Positions 44,801-53,755 of a stretch of DNA of 57,710 nt are shown in pieces. The DNA lies in the NCBI GenBank assembly GCA_945861415.1, contig CAMAUV010000028.1:1-57710 (forward strand), in the 5' to 3' direction. Source of the DNA: Akkermansia muciniphila (GTDB lineage Bacteria; Verrucomicrobiota; Verrucomicrobiia; Verrucomicrobiales; V1-33). Position numbers and translations under genes: made by a program. Below the pieces are notes generated by a model. It was not told the origin of the DNA. It searched no databases and saw nothing but the letters and a program-made list of their open reading frames with translations. The stretch's first letter is position 1. The number at the start of each line of letters is the position of its first letter.

Positions 44801-45523
44801 CTATCCCATCGAGACGGTGGCTCTTCTCACCGGCAGCAACAGAAGGAAAAAGAAAAACACCGCTACAGCTTCCAGAGACAGCAGATACAGCGGCCATGGT
44901 CCGAGAAAATCTATGAGCGTAGGTGGGGCTGGCTTATGATTCACGTAGCCGTAGTTGGTGCCGAGCAGCCAATTGAATAGGAAAATGCCCGCGAGGTAGA
45001 CGTTGATCCAAACGAGAGCTCGCCATAGGGCACCACTTTGCGGTTTCAGGGCCGACGTGCCGAAGGCTAGCCCTATGGCTACTGCCGGCACTCCTCCGTG
45101 CTGGAGAAAGAAGGCGAAAAACTCTGGCGCCGGGAACCCATACTTTATTGCGGGGGTGATAAGGCCCTGGAGCGTCCCACTGAGCCCCCAAAGGTAGCCC
45201 AATTCCGCGCAGCGCTGGCTGTTTCGCAGCAGTGCGCACCCGAGCAGGATCGCCACGATATCACACAAGTGGACGGGAAATGATTCCGTTTTGATGATCC
45301 GCCAGACCTCCGCCGGATTGTGTAGGTTGCGCCACCCGTTTAGCAAAGGATCGAGCATCACAGTAATAAAGAGAGAGATCGCGAGTACTTTGTTCCATGG
45401 CACCCGGGCAGCCGGAGCGGACTCTGTACGGCGGTAGAAACGGATGAGGTGCCATGCCGCAAGGCAGGTAAGAGCGATGGCAGTTAGATGCGCGGGGCCA
45501 AAAAGTGTAAAAGAGGCATTCAT
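44801..45523 (-). CDS. YwaF-type (TIGR02206) integral membrane protein
   Basis: The product is 240 residues from ATG 45523 (MNASFTLFGPAHLTAIALTC); an ATG ten codons upstream is also possible. It is hydrophobic with about seven helices. Family features I recognise are F-G-x-x-H near the start, SFPVHLCDIVAILLGCALL with the conserved H-L-C-D, LGYLWGLSGTLQGLITPAIK, FFAFFLQHGG, and NWLLGTNYGYVNHKPAPPTL followed by DFLGPWPLYLL. Members of this family (YwaF in Bacillus) have no established function. Just upstream on the same strand lies a fragment of a second copy, so the gene is the survivor of a tandem pair. Confidence 0.88.
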   Translation of the reverse strand: MNASFTLFGPAHLTAIALTCLAAWHLIRFYRRTESAPAARVPWNKVLAISLFITVMLDPLLNGWRNLHNPAEVWRIIKTESFPVHLCDIVAILLGCALLRNSQRCAELGYLWGLSGTLQGLITPAIKYGFPAPEFFAFFLQHGGVPAVAIGLAFGTSALKPQSGALWRALVWINVYLAGIFLFNWLLGTNYGYVNHKPAPPTLIDFLGPWPLYLLSLEAVAVFFFFLLLLPVRRATVSMG

Positions 45524-45539
45524 TAGTTGCGGGAGATGC

Positions 45540-45745
45540 CTAGCCGCGTTCACTTTTCCAGCGAGGAATAAATGGGAGGAGTAGAATCAGATATTCGGCA
45601 ACGCCTATTTCCTGCCGGGTCACCAGATACCATAGGTAAGGTCCAAGGTGGTCGAACAGTGCCTTCGCTTCCGGCTTTGTATCGATGAAACCATAATTCG
45701 CGTGGAGCAATAAGTTTACCACATAGCCGCCGGCGAGGTGGGCTC
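45540..45745 (-). pseudogene. C-terminal remnant of a second YwaF-type gene
   Basis: The minus-strand frame ends at 45540 and reads HLAGGYVVNLLLHANYGFID, TKPEAKALFDHLGPYLWYLV and YLILLLPFIPRWKSERG. It lines up with the last 65 residues of the intact protein at 44801 (compare YLAGIFLFNWLLGTNYGYVN, then DFLGPWPLYLL and LLLLPVRR). Upstream of about 45745 the similarity stops, so the first three quarters of the gene are gone. The 300 bp beyond it, to 46041, show nothing I can interpret. Confidence 0.7.
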
Positions 45746-46041
45746 AGTTCCGCAGGACGCCTGGCTACAGTGCTCAGGGAACGGGCTTTAAGTCAGTTCC
45801 TAAAGCCAGGGCCATGGCCGCAATGAACACGCCGATACGGTGGCGACCATGGAGGCCGGATGGGAGAATACCGCGTTTTTCGGTGATGCAGCGTCATAGA
45901 CTTAGTGCCGGTGGCGGCAGGCACTGGGTCTACGGCGGGCATTGATAAAATCACTGCGACTTCAGATGTAGTTCGCTGCAGAAGCACAGGCTGCCTTCCC
46001 AGCGGATAGCATCTACAGTGACGTAGAATCGCTCTGATTCT

Positions 46042-47058
46042 TCAGGCGAACTGCTTAAGGAATCGAACATCGTTTTCAATGAGATGCCGGATGTCCGGGA
46101 TACCCCACTGGATCATGGCGAGGCGTTCCAAGCCCATGCCGAAGGCAAAGCCCGTGACTTTATCCGGGTGGTAAACCTCGTCTCCGCGCGCTTTGCAAAT
46201 TTCGTCGAACACCGCCGGGTCCACCATGCCGCAGCCGAGGATTTCCACCCAGCGGGGGGCTTGGCCTTTAGGGCAAAGCTTTACGTCCACCTCGTAACTG
46301 GGCTCGGTGAACGGGAAAAAGTGGGGACGAAAGCGGATTTCTGTCCCCGTGCCGAACAGCGCGCGGAAAAAGTGAACCAGTGTGCCCTTCAAGTCCGCAA
46401 GGCTCACCTGTGGCGCAACATACAGCCCCTCCAGTTGATTGAATACGCTTAGGTGCGTTGCATCGATTTCGTCCCGGCGGAAGGCACTGCCCGGGGCGAT
46501 AATGCGCACGGGGGGCGTTTGGGTTTGCATGGTGCGAATTTGCACGCTGCTTGTATGCGTGCGCAGGAGCGCGCCATTTTGAAAATAGAACGTGTCGCTC
46601 TCATTGCGCGCGGGATGGTCGCCAGGAGTATTGAGCGCATCAAAGCAGTGCCACTCCGTCTCCACTTCTGGTCCTGTGGCGAAGGCGAATCCCATGCGTC
46701 TCAGGATACGCACGGCTTTGTCCAGCACCTGAGTCATCGGATGCAGAGAGGCTTGCGGCACCGGCCTTCCAGGGAGAGTCATATCTACGCCGGCAGCCGC
46801 ACGGGCGTCCTTTTCGGCAAGCAGAGCGGCTACCCGCTCTTCCACGGCTCTGCTAATGGTGTCGCGCACTTCGTTGAATTTCGCTCCCACTGCGGCACGC
46901 TGGCCGGGCTCGACGTCACGCATGCCGGCGCTCAGGGCCGTGACGCTGCCCTTCTTCCCCAGAAAGCGGACGCGAAAATCCTCCACCGCAGCGTTATCCG
47001 TTGCGGCGGGCAGTTCGGCGAGGGCGGTATCAAGGAGGGACTGTAGCTGTTCAATCAT
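46042..47058 (-). CDS. pheS: Phenylalanine--tRNA ligase alpha subunit
   Basis: PheS is the catalytic subunit of phenylalanyl-tRNA synthetase. The product is 338 residues from ATG 47058 (MIEQLQSLLDTALAELPAAT), the usual length; upstream open frame has no family sequence. Visible are the N-terminal coiled coil with FRVRFLGKKGSVTALSAGM, HPMTQVLDKAVRILRRMGFA, motif 2 with LLRTHTSSVQIRTMQTQTPP and GSAFRRDEIDATHLSVFNQL, FRPHFFPFTEPSYEVDVKLC, and motif 3 GFAFGMGLERLAMIQWGIPD. The catalytic core is thus complete. Instead of preceding pheT, it stands about 37 kb away from it on the same strand, next to a TIM-barrel gene that diverges from it. Confidence 0.97.
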   Translation of the reverse strand: MIEQLQSLLDTALAELPAATDNAAVEDFRVRFLGKKGSVTALSAGMRDVEPGQRAAVGAKFNEVRDTISRAVEERVAALLAEKDARAAAGVDMTLPGRPVPQASLHPMTQVLDKAVRILRRMGFAFATGPEVETEWHCFDALNTPGDHPARNESDTFYFQNGALLRTHTSSVQIRTMQTQTPPVRIIAPGSAFRRDEIDATHLSVFNQLEGLYVAPQVSLADLKGTLVHFFRALFGTGTEIRFRPHFFPFTEPSYEVDVKLCPKGQAPRWVEILGCGMVDPAVFDEICKARGDEVYHPDKVTGFAFGMGLERLAMIQWGIPDIRHLIENDVRFLKQFA

Positions 47059-47265
47059 GCACAGCGTGGTGAAGCGTCGGCACCCGCCCGGCAAGGGGGG
47101 AATGCAGTGAGTAGGCTTGACGTTCGGCTCCCGGCGGTGGATGACAGTCGTCACCGTGAAATTGCGCACGCTCTTCGTCACTGAGTCTATGCTTAGGTTC
47201 CTCCTGAAGGCCCAGCCGGAGGAGCATCTGGTATTCAGGGTGCAAAAACCTAAGCTTTTAGCAAA

Positions 47266-48153
47266 ATGAACCTTCCCCAACTCGGCACAGTGATCAGGGC
47301 TTCGCGTGGTGTGGCAGGGGAGATTACGCGGCTTGCGCCTCACGGATTTGAAAGTTGGCAAATCGCGTGGTCGCTCAAGCGCGATACCATTCCCCCGCTG
47401 GCTGAGCTTGCCCGCGAAATTAGTCCACTGCTGGAGCGCACTGGCACTGTCGTCAGTGCGCTCGGTATTTATGGCAATCCTCTGCGCACAGATGCCCTAG
47501 GCGAAGAATCCCGGCGTGCCTTGAGGGAAGCGTTTTCGACAGCGGCGCTTTTTGGCACTAGCATCGTGGCATGTTTTGCCGGACGGGTGCCCGGTGCAGC
47601 TGTTGATGCCTGTATACCCCGCTTTACTGCGATTTGGTCTGAGCTTGTCCGCGAGGCTGCGGAGGAAGGCGTACGCGTGGCTTTTGAAAATTGCCTCCAG
47701 GGTGGCACATGGGAGAGCGGAGACTGGAACATCGCGCACAACCCCGACGCGTGGGAACTCATCTTCGATGCCGTGCCGTCCTCCACCCTCGGATTGGAAT
47801 GGGAACCGGCCCACCAGATGTGCCAGTGCATCGATCCTATGCAACAACTGGCTAGGTGGGCACCACGCATTTTTCACATTCATGGCAAGGACGCCAATGT
47901 GGACCGGGATATGATCGTGCGGCATGGAGTCTATGGACGCGAGCGATTCGCATGGCACCGCCTGCCTGGATTTGGCGACTGCAACTGGGCGCAAATTTTT
48001 ACGCTGCTCTCCCGCAACGGTTTTACCGGCAATGTGGATATTGAGGGCTTCCATGACCCCGTATACAAAGAGGAGCGTGAATACGAAGGCCAGATACTAG
48101 CGCTCAAATATCTGCGCGAGTGTCGCGCCTCCGCTGCGGGAGAGGTGGAGTAG
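47266..48153 (+). CDS. Sugar phosphate isomerase/epimerase-type TIM barrel
   Basis: The product is 295 residues of the AP endonuclease 2/xylose-isomerase-like TIM-barrel superfamily. Typical elements are LAPHGFESWQIAWSL, VVSALGIYGNPL, AALFGTSIVACFAGRVPGAA, GVRVAFENCLQGGTWESGDW with a metal-binding Glu, LGLEWEPAHQM with the next Glu-His pair, RIFHIHGKDANVDRD with His-x-His-x-Lys-Asp, and NVDIEGFHDPVYKEEREYEG with the last Glu. These residues suit a divalent-metal isomerase or epimerase. Many PVC genomes carry many paralogues, used in catabolism of inositol or rare sugars; the substrate here is unknown. It diverges from pheS and appears monocistronic. Confidence 0.9.
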   Translation: MNLPQLGTVIRASRGVAGEITRLAPHGFESWQIAWSLKRDTIPPLAELAREISPLLERTGTVVSALGIYGNPLRTDALGEESRRALREAFSTAALFGTSIVACFAGRVPGAAVDACIPRFTAIWSELVREAAEEGVRVAFENCLQGGTWESGDWNIAHNPDAWELIFDAVPSSTLGLEWEPAHQMCQCIDPMQQLARWAPRIFHIHGKDANVDRDMIVRHGVYGRERFAWHRLPGFGDCNWAQIFTLLSRNGFTGNVDIEGFHDPVYKEEREYEGQILALKYLRECRASAAGEVE

Positions 48154-48290
48154 GGAGAATAACGAAATCAGAAGCAGTCTATCGGACTTAGCCTCTGCGC
48201 CCTCTGCGTTCTCCTGTTCAATCATAGCCCTTTCAGTAACTCACTCGTGAAAAATGCTCAGAGCCCCGACGAATTTCCGGTTCCGAGGGT

Positions 48291-48638
48291 CTAATGTCTC
48301 TTCCTGCTGAGCATAATCTCATTGCCCTCCGGGTCCATGCACATAGCGAGGTGCGGCGGTTCTCCGTTTTCCCACTGAGGTTCGCGGGTCAACTGCCCGC
48401 CAGCCGCCACGATTTCGGCCCCTCCGGCCTCCACGTCCGGCACCTGAAAATTGATACCAGTCCACGTACGCTTCCCCTCGCCACCCCCGTGGATGCCAAT
48501 GACACCGCCGCAAATTGATACCTCGCTGATGATTTCATTTTGCCGCAGGACCGTGCCGCCGAAGACACGCACATAGAATTCCACGGCCCGCTGCATGTCG
48601 GTAGCCCAGATGATATATTTGAGACGCTCTACGTTCAT
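48291..48638 (-). CDS. VOC-family (glyoxalase/bleomycin-resistance-like) protein
   Basis: The product is 115 residues from ATG 48638 (MNVERLKYIIWATDMQRAVE); another ATG at 48656 adds six residues. It consists of one glyoxalase-type domain of two beta-alpha-beta-beta-beta units: TDMQRAVEFYVRVFGGTVLR, GGVIGIHGGGEGKRTWTGIN, FQVPDVEAGGAEIVAAGGQL and HLAMCMDPEGNEIMLSRK. The final D-P-E-G-N-E signature is typical. Such proteins bind metal as dimers and may be isomerases, lyases or binding proteins; a specific role cannot be given. There is no operon neighbour. Confidence 0.88.
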   Translation of the reverse strand: MNVERLKYIIWATDMQRAVEFYVRVFGGTVLRQNEIISEVSICGGVIGIHGGGEGKRTWTGINFQVPDVEAGGAEIVAAGGQLTREPQWENGEPPHLAMCMDPEGNEIMLSRKRH

Positions 48639-48867
48639 AGTCAGTCTACTTGCCATGCTTCCCGCGTCCAGTATAGCGAAAAAGTACCCGCCTGTAGGGG
48701 TTGGGACGGTGATGCCCTGCTGCCGAAAGTGACAAATCGTTGCAGGCGCAAATAATCTCCGCGTCGAAACTGTCACTGTATAAATGTGGCAGGATAGTCA
48801 CACGGTAGATATCGGATGAGTGACGTTCGCTTCCGGGCGGCGTAACCTAACCAGCAACAGAAACAGA

Positions 48868-50127
48868 ATGAGTTCATACTTCAATACAGCACTCCTCACT
48901 CTCGCTGCCGCAGGCTTCATCGCTGCCCCGGGCATGGCCGGAACCACTCCTGATCTCTCCGCTGCGGGAACTCCCGCTCCGGACGAGACAGGACACCTCA
49001 GTGCCTATGACCGACTCTGGAGCCACTTAACCCTCGTGAAGGATGAAAATGCCTCCGTCCTTCAGGAATTCTCATTTCAGGGCCGCCTTCAATTGCAGGG
49101 CGCGTGGGGCGACTCGGACCGCGGCAGCTATGGCTCTAATGACCGCCCCGCCATCAACCGCTGGGGTGATGACGTCGAAGTCCGTCGCTGGCGCCTTGGT
49201 TTTAAGTCCAAATGGTATCGTGTCTGGAAACTGGAAGGCCAGATCGACGTGAATCCCGACTGGGACCCATTCTACAAGAACATCTATGACCTCGCCCTCA
49301 CCTATGCTCCCAGCGATCAGGGTAACGTCACCGTCGGTAAGTTCAAAACCAACAACTTCGGAGTCGAGCAGTTCATCTCCTCCAAGGACATTCTGACCAT
49401 GGAACGCGGCCTGCTCTCGAACGCCCTGTTCGCCGGCGAACTGACCGGCGTGCGCTTCAGCGGAAAGAAGAATAATTGGATCTACGCCGCGAGTTACACT
49501 TCCGGTGCGCTTGATCAGGAGTTCGACGGCTTCAGCGGCGGCACATACATCCAGGCCTCCCTTGGTTATGATTTCCACGAAAAACTCGGCCTCGAAAAGG
49601 CTCTCGTGAAGTTTGACTGGCAGCATAGCAGCAGGGCTACCAACAGCCAGGTGGCGGATGATCGCTTCGGTACTTATTCCGGTGGATTATATGAAGACGC
49701 ATTCTCACTGAACGGTCACTTTGAACAGGGCCGCTGGAATCTTTACACCGACCTCCTCGCAGCGCAGGGCCACGGGACGACGGGCGATGTCTGGGGCGTG
49801 ATTCTCACTCCCAGCTACTACATTACTACTGGCCTGCAGGCCGTCATGCGTTACCAGTATGCTAATGGTGACAATGATGGCCTCCGCCTGCAGAGCCGCT
49901 ACGAGCGGCTCGCGCCCGCCTACAAGCCTGGCACCCCGGATGGTCTCCGCGACGGTGGACGCGGAGAAAACTACCATGCGCTTTACCTTGGATTGAACTA
50001 CTACCTTTACGGTCACAAGCTAAAGCTCATGGGTGGCATCGAATATCATGACATGGACAACGGCAACGACACCGGCGGTGCCTTCGAAGGCTGGACCGCC
50101 AGCGCCGGCATGCGGGTGTTCTTTTAA
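48868..50127 (+). CDS. Porin of the phosphate-selective OprO/OprP type
   Basis: The product is 419 residues from ATG 48868 (MSSYFNTALLTLAAAGFIAA); the signal peptide ends near GMAG. The mature protein has the alternating pattern of outer-membrane beta strands and ends with Phe (SAGMRVFF), the outer-membrane assembly signal. Family features include FQGRLQLQGAWGD, VEVRRWRLGFKSKWYRVWKL, EGQIDVNPDWDPFYKNIYDL, NVTVGKFKTNNFGVEQFISS, TMERGLLSNAL and VKFDWQHSS. Pfam groups such proteins as Porin_O_P (phosphate-selective). PstB genes lie some 7 kb downstream, which fits phosphate uptake, but selectivity cannot be read from this. A clear terminator follows at 50161-50190. Confidence 0.9.
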   Translation: MSSYFNTALLTLAAAGFIAAPGMAGTTPDLSAAGTPAPDETGHLSAYDRLWSHLTLVKDENASVLQEFSFQGRLQLQGAWGDSDRGSYGSNDRPAINRWGDDVEVRRWRLGFKSKWYRVWKLEGQIDVNPDWDPFYKNIYDLALTYAPSDQGNVTVGKFKTNNFGVEQFISSKDILTMERGLLSNALFAGELTGVRFSGKKNNWIYAASYTSGALDQEFDGFSGGTYIQASLGYDFHEKLGLEKALVKFDWQHSSRATNSQVADDRFGTYSGGLYEDAFSLNGHFEQGRWNLYTDLLAAQGHGTTGDVWGVILTPSYYITTGLQAVMRYQYANGDNDGLRLQSRYERLAPAYKPGTPDGLRDGGRGENYHALYLGLNYYLYGHKLKLMGGIEYHDMDNGNDTGGAFEGWTASAGMRVFF

Positions 50128-50160
50128 AATTTGTTTCGTCAGGTTGCTTTAAACATAGGG

Positions 50161-50190
50161 GGGGTCGCGGAGCTATCCGCGGCCCTTTTT
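50161..50190 (+). terminator. Rho-independent terminator of the porin gene
   Basis: The stem GGG-T-CGCGGA pairs with TCCGCG-G-CCC (ten pairs including one G-U) around the loop GCTA, and is followed by five T. It starts 33 bases after the porin stop and lies before the next gene start at 50260. Confidence 0.88.
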
Positions 50191-50259
50191 GTGTTCTTTC
50201 GTCAACCTTTGCCGCGAAAGCGGGCTTTCCTCTCCTCTGGAGTGGTAGCATGGAGTTCC

Positions 50260-53200
50260 ATGTGTGTCATTTCACCGCTGTCCCGGGGAAGTCTGCTTCT
50301 GGGGCTGTTCATGATTCTCGCCCCAAACGCCGGTGCTGCTCCGGATGCGGCGTTGGCCATGAAAATTCTCAAAGCCCAATGCCTTTCCTGCCACAGCGAC
50401 GAGAAGCGCAAGGGAGGCCTCCTGATGACGTCCCGCGAGGGATTGCTCAAGGGCGGTGACAGCGGTCCGGCCTTGGTCGAGGGCAAGCCGGAGGAGAGCG
50501 CCATGATCAAATCATTGGCCCCGTCCGCAGATCCCCATATGCCGCCAAAGAAGCAACTCTCCACCGCTCAGATTGCGCTACTGGATGAGTGGGTGCGGGT
50601 AGGTGCAAAGTGGGATGCCGGAGCACTGGCTGGAGAGTCGCCGCCGCGCGCCGTAACCCTCTCTTCATTACCTGACACGCTGCGTTCTCTGACTGCTCTG
50701 GCTGTCTCTCCGGATGGCACCAAGCTGGCTGCAGGGTGGCGCAATGAGATCATACTCTTCGAAATTACACCAAACGGTCCCGTGGAGAAAAACCGGGCTA
50801 GCGTCCACCCGGATGCGGTTCAGTCCATTGCGTGGATGCCTGACGGCACGCGTCTCGTCTCCGGGGCTTTTCGCCGCGCAGTAGTTTGGAAAGCGGAACC
50901 ACTGTTCATGGAACGGGAGCTTCTTGTCGGCCTGAAGGGCTGTATCAGTGCGCTCCAGCCGCTGCGCGATGGAGTGCAGATTTGCATGGCGGACAGCCTC
51001 GCCGCAGAAAGTGGGGTGATTCGGGTGCTGGACGTCAACACCGGCACGGTGACCCGGTCATGGAATGCGCACGACGACACGGTTCTTACCCTCGCGCTGG
51101 ACACGGAGGGAACGCTGCTGGCCAGTGCAGGGGGCGACGGTCTGGTGAAATTTTGGAATCCTGTGGATGGCAAAGAATCCGGTCGGCTGGAGGCGCACGG
51201 GACTCAGGTAACCGGTCTCGCATTCAACCCGGGCAGCACCCAACTGGTGACCGCTGGGGCCGATAAGACGCTCAAAGTTTGGGAGGTCAAGACGCGTGAA
51301 AATACCATCGCTCTGGCAACAAAGAGCGCGGGCTTTTCTTCAGTCGCATGGTCAGCCGAAGGACCCGCTGTGATTGCTGCCGGAGAGGACGGTGCGGTTT
51401 ACCGTTACACAGATCTAAAGACGCATTCTGGGGCGCAAAGTTCAGAAACAGGCACCGAGCGTTCGTTGGGCCGCGCGGTCGCAAACGTGAATTGTGTGGC
51501 TTCGTCAGGTGGGACCGTTTTCGCCGGCTGCTCCGATGGCGTTCTTTTATCTTGGGACAAGGACGGGAAACCTCTGGAAAAGTGGGAGGGCAGTCGCGGA
51601 GCCAGCGCTGCAGCTCAATCCGGGCCTTCCTTTGTCCGTGATGTGCTTCCGGTTCTCGTAAGGGCCGGGTGTGCCGCCGGATCCTGCCATGCAAAGCCTG
51701 ACGGTCAGAATGGTTTCAAACTCAGCGTTTTTTCTTACGATCCGAAAGCTGACTACCATGGAATCGTTTTCGGTGCGCGGGGCCGCCGGATTTTTGAGGG
51801 CGACCCTGCGGAGAGCCTTCTCCTGCTTAAGGCCACGCAGGCTCTGCCTCATGAAGGCGGTGAGCGCTTTGTCGCCGATTCGGAGGCGTATCGTAGCCTG
51901 ACAGCATGGATCAAGGCCGGGACGCCCTACCAGCTTCCCGGCGAGCCTTCGCTGACAAGGCTGGAAGTGACGCCAGGTGAACACCGTGGCGGCAAAGGCG
52001 CGACGGTGCAGCTCGCGGTGAAGGCGCACTACAGTGACGGTTCGGCGCGCGATGTCACCACCCTCTCGGATTTTTCCTCCAGTGACACACAAATCGCCAC
52101 GGTCGCCGTCGGCGGGCTTCTCACTGCCGGACAGGTCAGCGGCCAGTCCGTCGTCGTGGCTCGCTACATGGGTCTGGTCGAAGGCACGCAGGTCATGGTG
52201 CCATTCGATACTCTTCACCCGGAGGAAGCCTATCAGGCGTTGCCCGCAAACAGTTTCATCGATGAACTCGCTAATGCGCACTTTCGCCGCACGGGTCTGC
52301 TGCCATCGGGGCCATGCTCCGATGCAGAGTTTCTGCGCCGTGCCTCCCTCCACTCCACAGGCTTGCTCCCCACCGCTCAGGAAGCCCTCGCCTTTCTCGC
52401 CGACAGCGCCACAGACAAGCGGGCCCGGGCCATTGATCGCCTGCTCGGAAGCCCCGCCTATGCCGATCATTGGGCCACCGTCTGGGCCGATCTTCTGCGG
52501 CCGAATCCGGACCGCGTGGGCGTGAAAAGCGTCTACCTCCTCGACCAGTGGCTGCGCGAGGCATTTCGCATCAACAAGCCCTACGATCAGTTCGTTCGTG
52601 AGATCGTTCTCACCCAGGGGAACACCCATCGCTGGGGTCCTGCCGTGATTTACAGGGACCGGCGGGAGCCTGCCGACCTAACGACCATGTTCAGCCAAAT
52701 CTTTCTAGGGGTGCGGCTCGAATGCGCCCGGTGCCATCACCACCCTAACGAGAAATGGAGTCAGGAGGATTTCTATGGCATGGCAGCGTTCTTTGCTCCC
52801 TTGAAGCAAAAGGGTGGGGGCATTTCTGCTCCCATCAGCGGGGGAAACGAGACCTTCTTCGTGACTACTGGCAGCACGCTCGCTCATCCTGTCAGCGGGG
52901 AAGTGATGGCGCCCAGACCGCCCGGGGCAGCAGTTGCCTCAGTGTCGGAAGGCACAGATCCCCGCGCTGCGCTGATGTCATGGATGCTCGAACCGGCCAA
53001 TCCCTTCTTCGCCAAAGCCGCAGCCAATCGTGTATGGGCGCAGTTCTTCGGCAGAGGAATTGTTGATCCAGTGGACGACTTCCGGCTTTCCAATCCCGCG
53101 TCCAATCCTGCCCTTCTTGATGCGCTGGCTGCCGAACTCATCCGGGTGAATTACGATCTCAAGTCTCTGATGCGAGTGATCATGGACTCCCGTCTCTATC

Positions 53201-53745
53201 AGCTCAGCAGTGAGCCGAATGCCACAAACACTGGGGACACGCGCTATTTCTCCAGGTTTTACCGCCGCCGACTTTCCGCCGAAACCATGGCCGATGCCAT
53301 CGCTCAGGTCACTGGAGTCAACACGGCTTACCCCGCGCTGCCCGCGGGCAGCCGGGCGGCTCAGGCATGGACTTACAAGATTGAGTCAAGGACGATGGAT
53401 GCATTCGGCCGTCCAAACTCCAGCAGCGACTGCCCATGCGAGCGCGATATCAAACCAGCCATGGCGCAGTCCCTTCATCTCATGAATTCCGAAGATCTGC
53501 AGACGAAGCTTGCGCTGACGGATGTCTCTGCGACCATAGAGCGGCTGATCGTTGCGAAGACTGAACCACGGCAGTCGGTCGACGAGCTTTACCTCGCTTG
53601 CTACTCCCGTCTTCCGAAAGAGGAGGAGTTGAATATCGCGATTTCCACCCTCACGGCAGCCGAGGAACCTCAAAAAAAGCGTCAGGCGCTGGAAGACATC
53701 CTGTGGGCTTTGATAAACTCGGCAGAATTCGTCTTTAATCACTAA
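50260..53745 (+). CDS. DUF1549/DUF1553 cytochrome protein with WD40 and Big_2 domains
   Basis: The product is 1161 residues from ATG 50260 (MCVISPLSRGSLLLGLFMIL), with a signal peptide. Domains in order: planctomycete-type cytochrome with C-L-S-C-H at 41-45 and a later Met (ADPHMPPK); a WD40 region (about 150-460), for example VLTLALDTEGTLLASAGGDG, HGTQVTGLAFNPGSTQLVTA and GADKTLKVWEV; a second cysteine site CAAGSCH; a Big_2-type Ig domain (GATVQLAVKAHYSDGSARDV); DUF1549 (NAHFRRTGLLPSGPCSDAEF) containing CARCHHHPNEKWSQEDFYGM; and DUF1553 (NPFFAKAAANRVWAQFFGRG, then DPVDDFR). These proteins are abundant in PVC bacteria and are suspected in oxidative polysaccharide breakdown. The DUF1501 gene follows after 10 bp, so the two form an operon. 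Confidence 0.93.
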   Translation: MCVISPLSRGSLLLGLFMILAPNAGAAPDAALAMKILKAQCLSCHSDEKRKGGLLMTSREGLLKGGDSGPALVEGKPEESAMIKSLAPSADPHMPPKKQLSTAQIALLDEWVRVGAKWDAGALAGESPPRAVTLSSLPDTLRSLTALAVSPDGTKLAAGWRNEIILFEITPNGPVEKNRASVHPDAVQSIAWMPDGTRLVSGAFRRAVVWKAEPLFMERELLVGLKGCISALQPLRDGVQICMADSLAAESGVIRVLDVNTGTVTRSWNAHDDTVLTLALDTEGTLLASAGGDGLVKFWNPVDGKESGRLEAHGTQVTGLAFNPGSTQLVTAGADKTLKVWEVKTRENTIALATKSAGFSSVAWSAEGPAVIAAGEDGAVYRYTDLKTHSGAQSSETGTERSLGRAVANVNCVASSGGTVFAGCSDGVLLSWDKDGKPLEKWEGSRGASAAAQSGPSFVRDVLPVLVRAGCAAGSCHAKPDGQNGFKLSVFSYDPKADYHGIVFGARGRRIFEGDPAESLLLLKATQALPHEGGERFVADSEAYRSLTAWIKAGTPYQLPGEPSLTRLEVTPGEHRGGKGATVQLAVKAHYSDGSARDVTTLSDFSSSDTQIATVAVGGLLTAGQVSGQSVVVARYMGLVEGTQVMVPFDTLHPEEAYQALPANSFIDELANAHFRRTGLLPSGPCSDAEFLRRASLHSTGLLPTAQEALAFLADSATDKRARAIDRLLGSPAYADHWATVWADLLRPNPDRVGVKSVYLLDQWLREAFRINKPYDQFVREIVLTQGNTHRWGPAVIYRDRREPADLTTMFSQIFLGVRLECARCHHHPNEKWSQEDFYGMAAFFAPLKQKGGGISAPISGGNETFFVTTGSTLAHPVSGEVMAPRPPGAAVASVSEGTDPRAALMSWMLEPANPFFAKAAANRVWAQFFGRGIVDPVDDFRLSNPASNPALLDALAAELIRVNYDLKSLMRVIMDSRLYQLSSEPNATNTGDTRYFSRFYRRRLSAETMADAIAQVTGVNTAYPALPAGSRAAQAWTYKIESRTMDAFGRPNSSSDCPCERDIKPAMAQSLHLMNSEDLQTKLALTDVSATIERLIVAKTEPRQSVDELYLACYSRLPKEEELNIAISTLTAAEEPQKKRQALEDILWALINSAEFVFNH

Positions 53746-53755
53746 GCACCTCTAC

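Noticed and set aside
45746..46041. Frames such as VIDLVPVAAGTGSTAGIDKI on the plus strand
   Set aside because: Short open frames on both strands with stops close by and no recognisable family; not enough to call a gene or pseudogene.
47051..47265. Leader peptide or attenuator before pheS
   Set aside because: I looked for a Phe-rich short ORF with a terminator hairpin; the minus-strand frames there lack a Phe run and no convincing hairpin with T run is present.
48760..48810. Pho box upstream of the porin
   Set aside because: CTGTCAC occurs once and TAGTCAC 25 bp later, but the 11-bp-spaced direct repeats of a PhoB site are absent.
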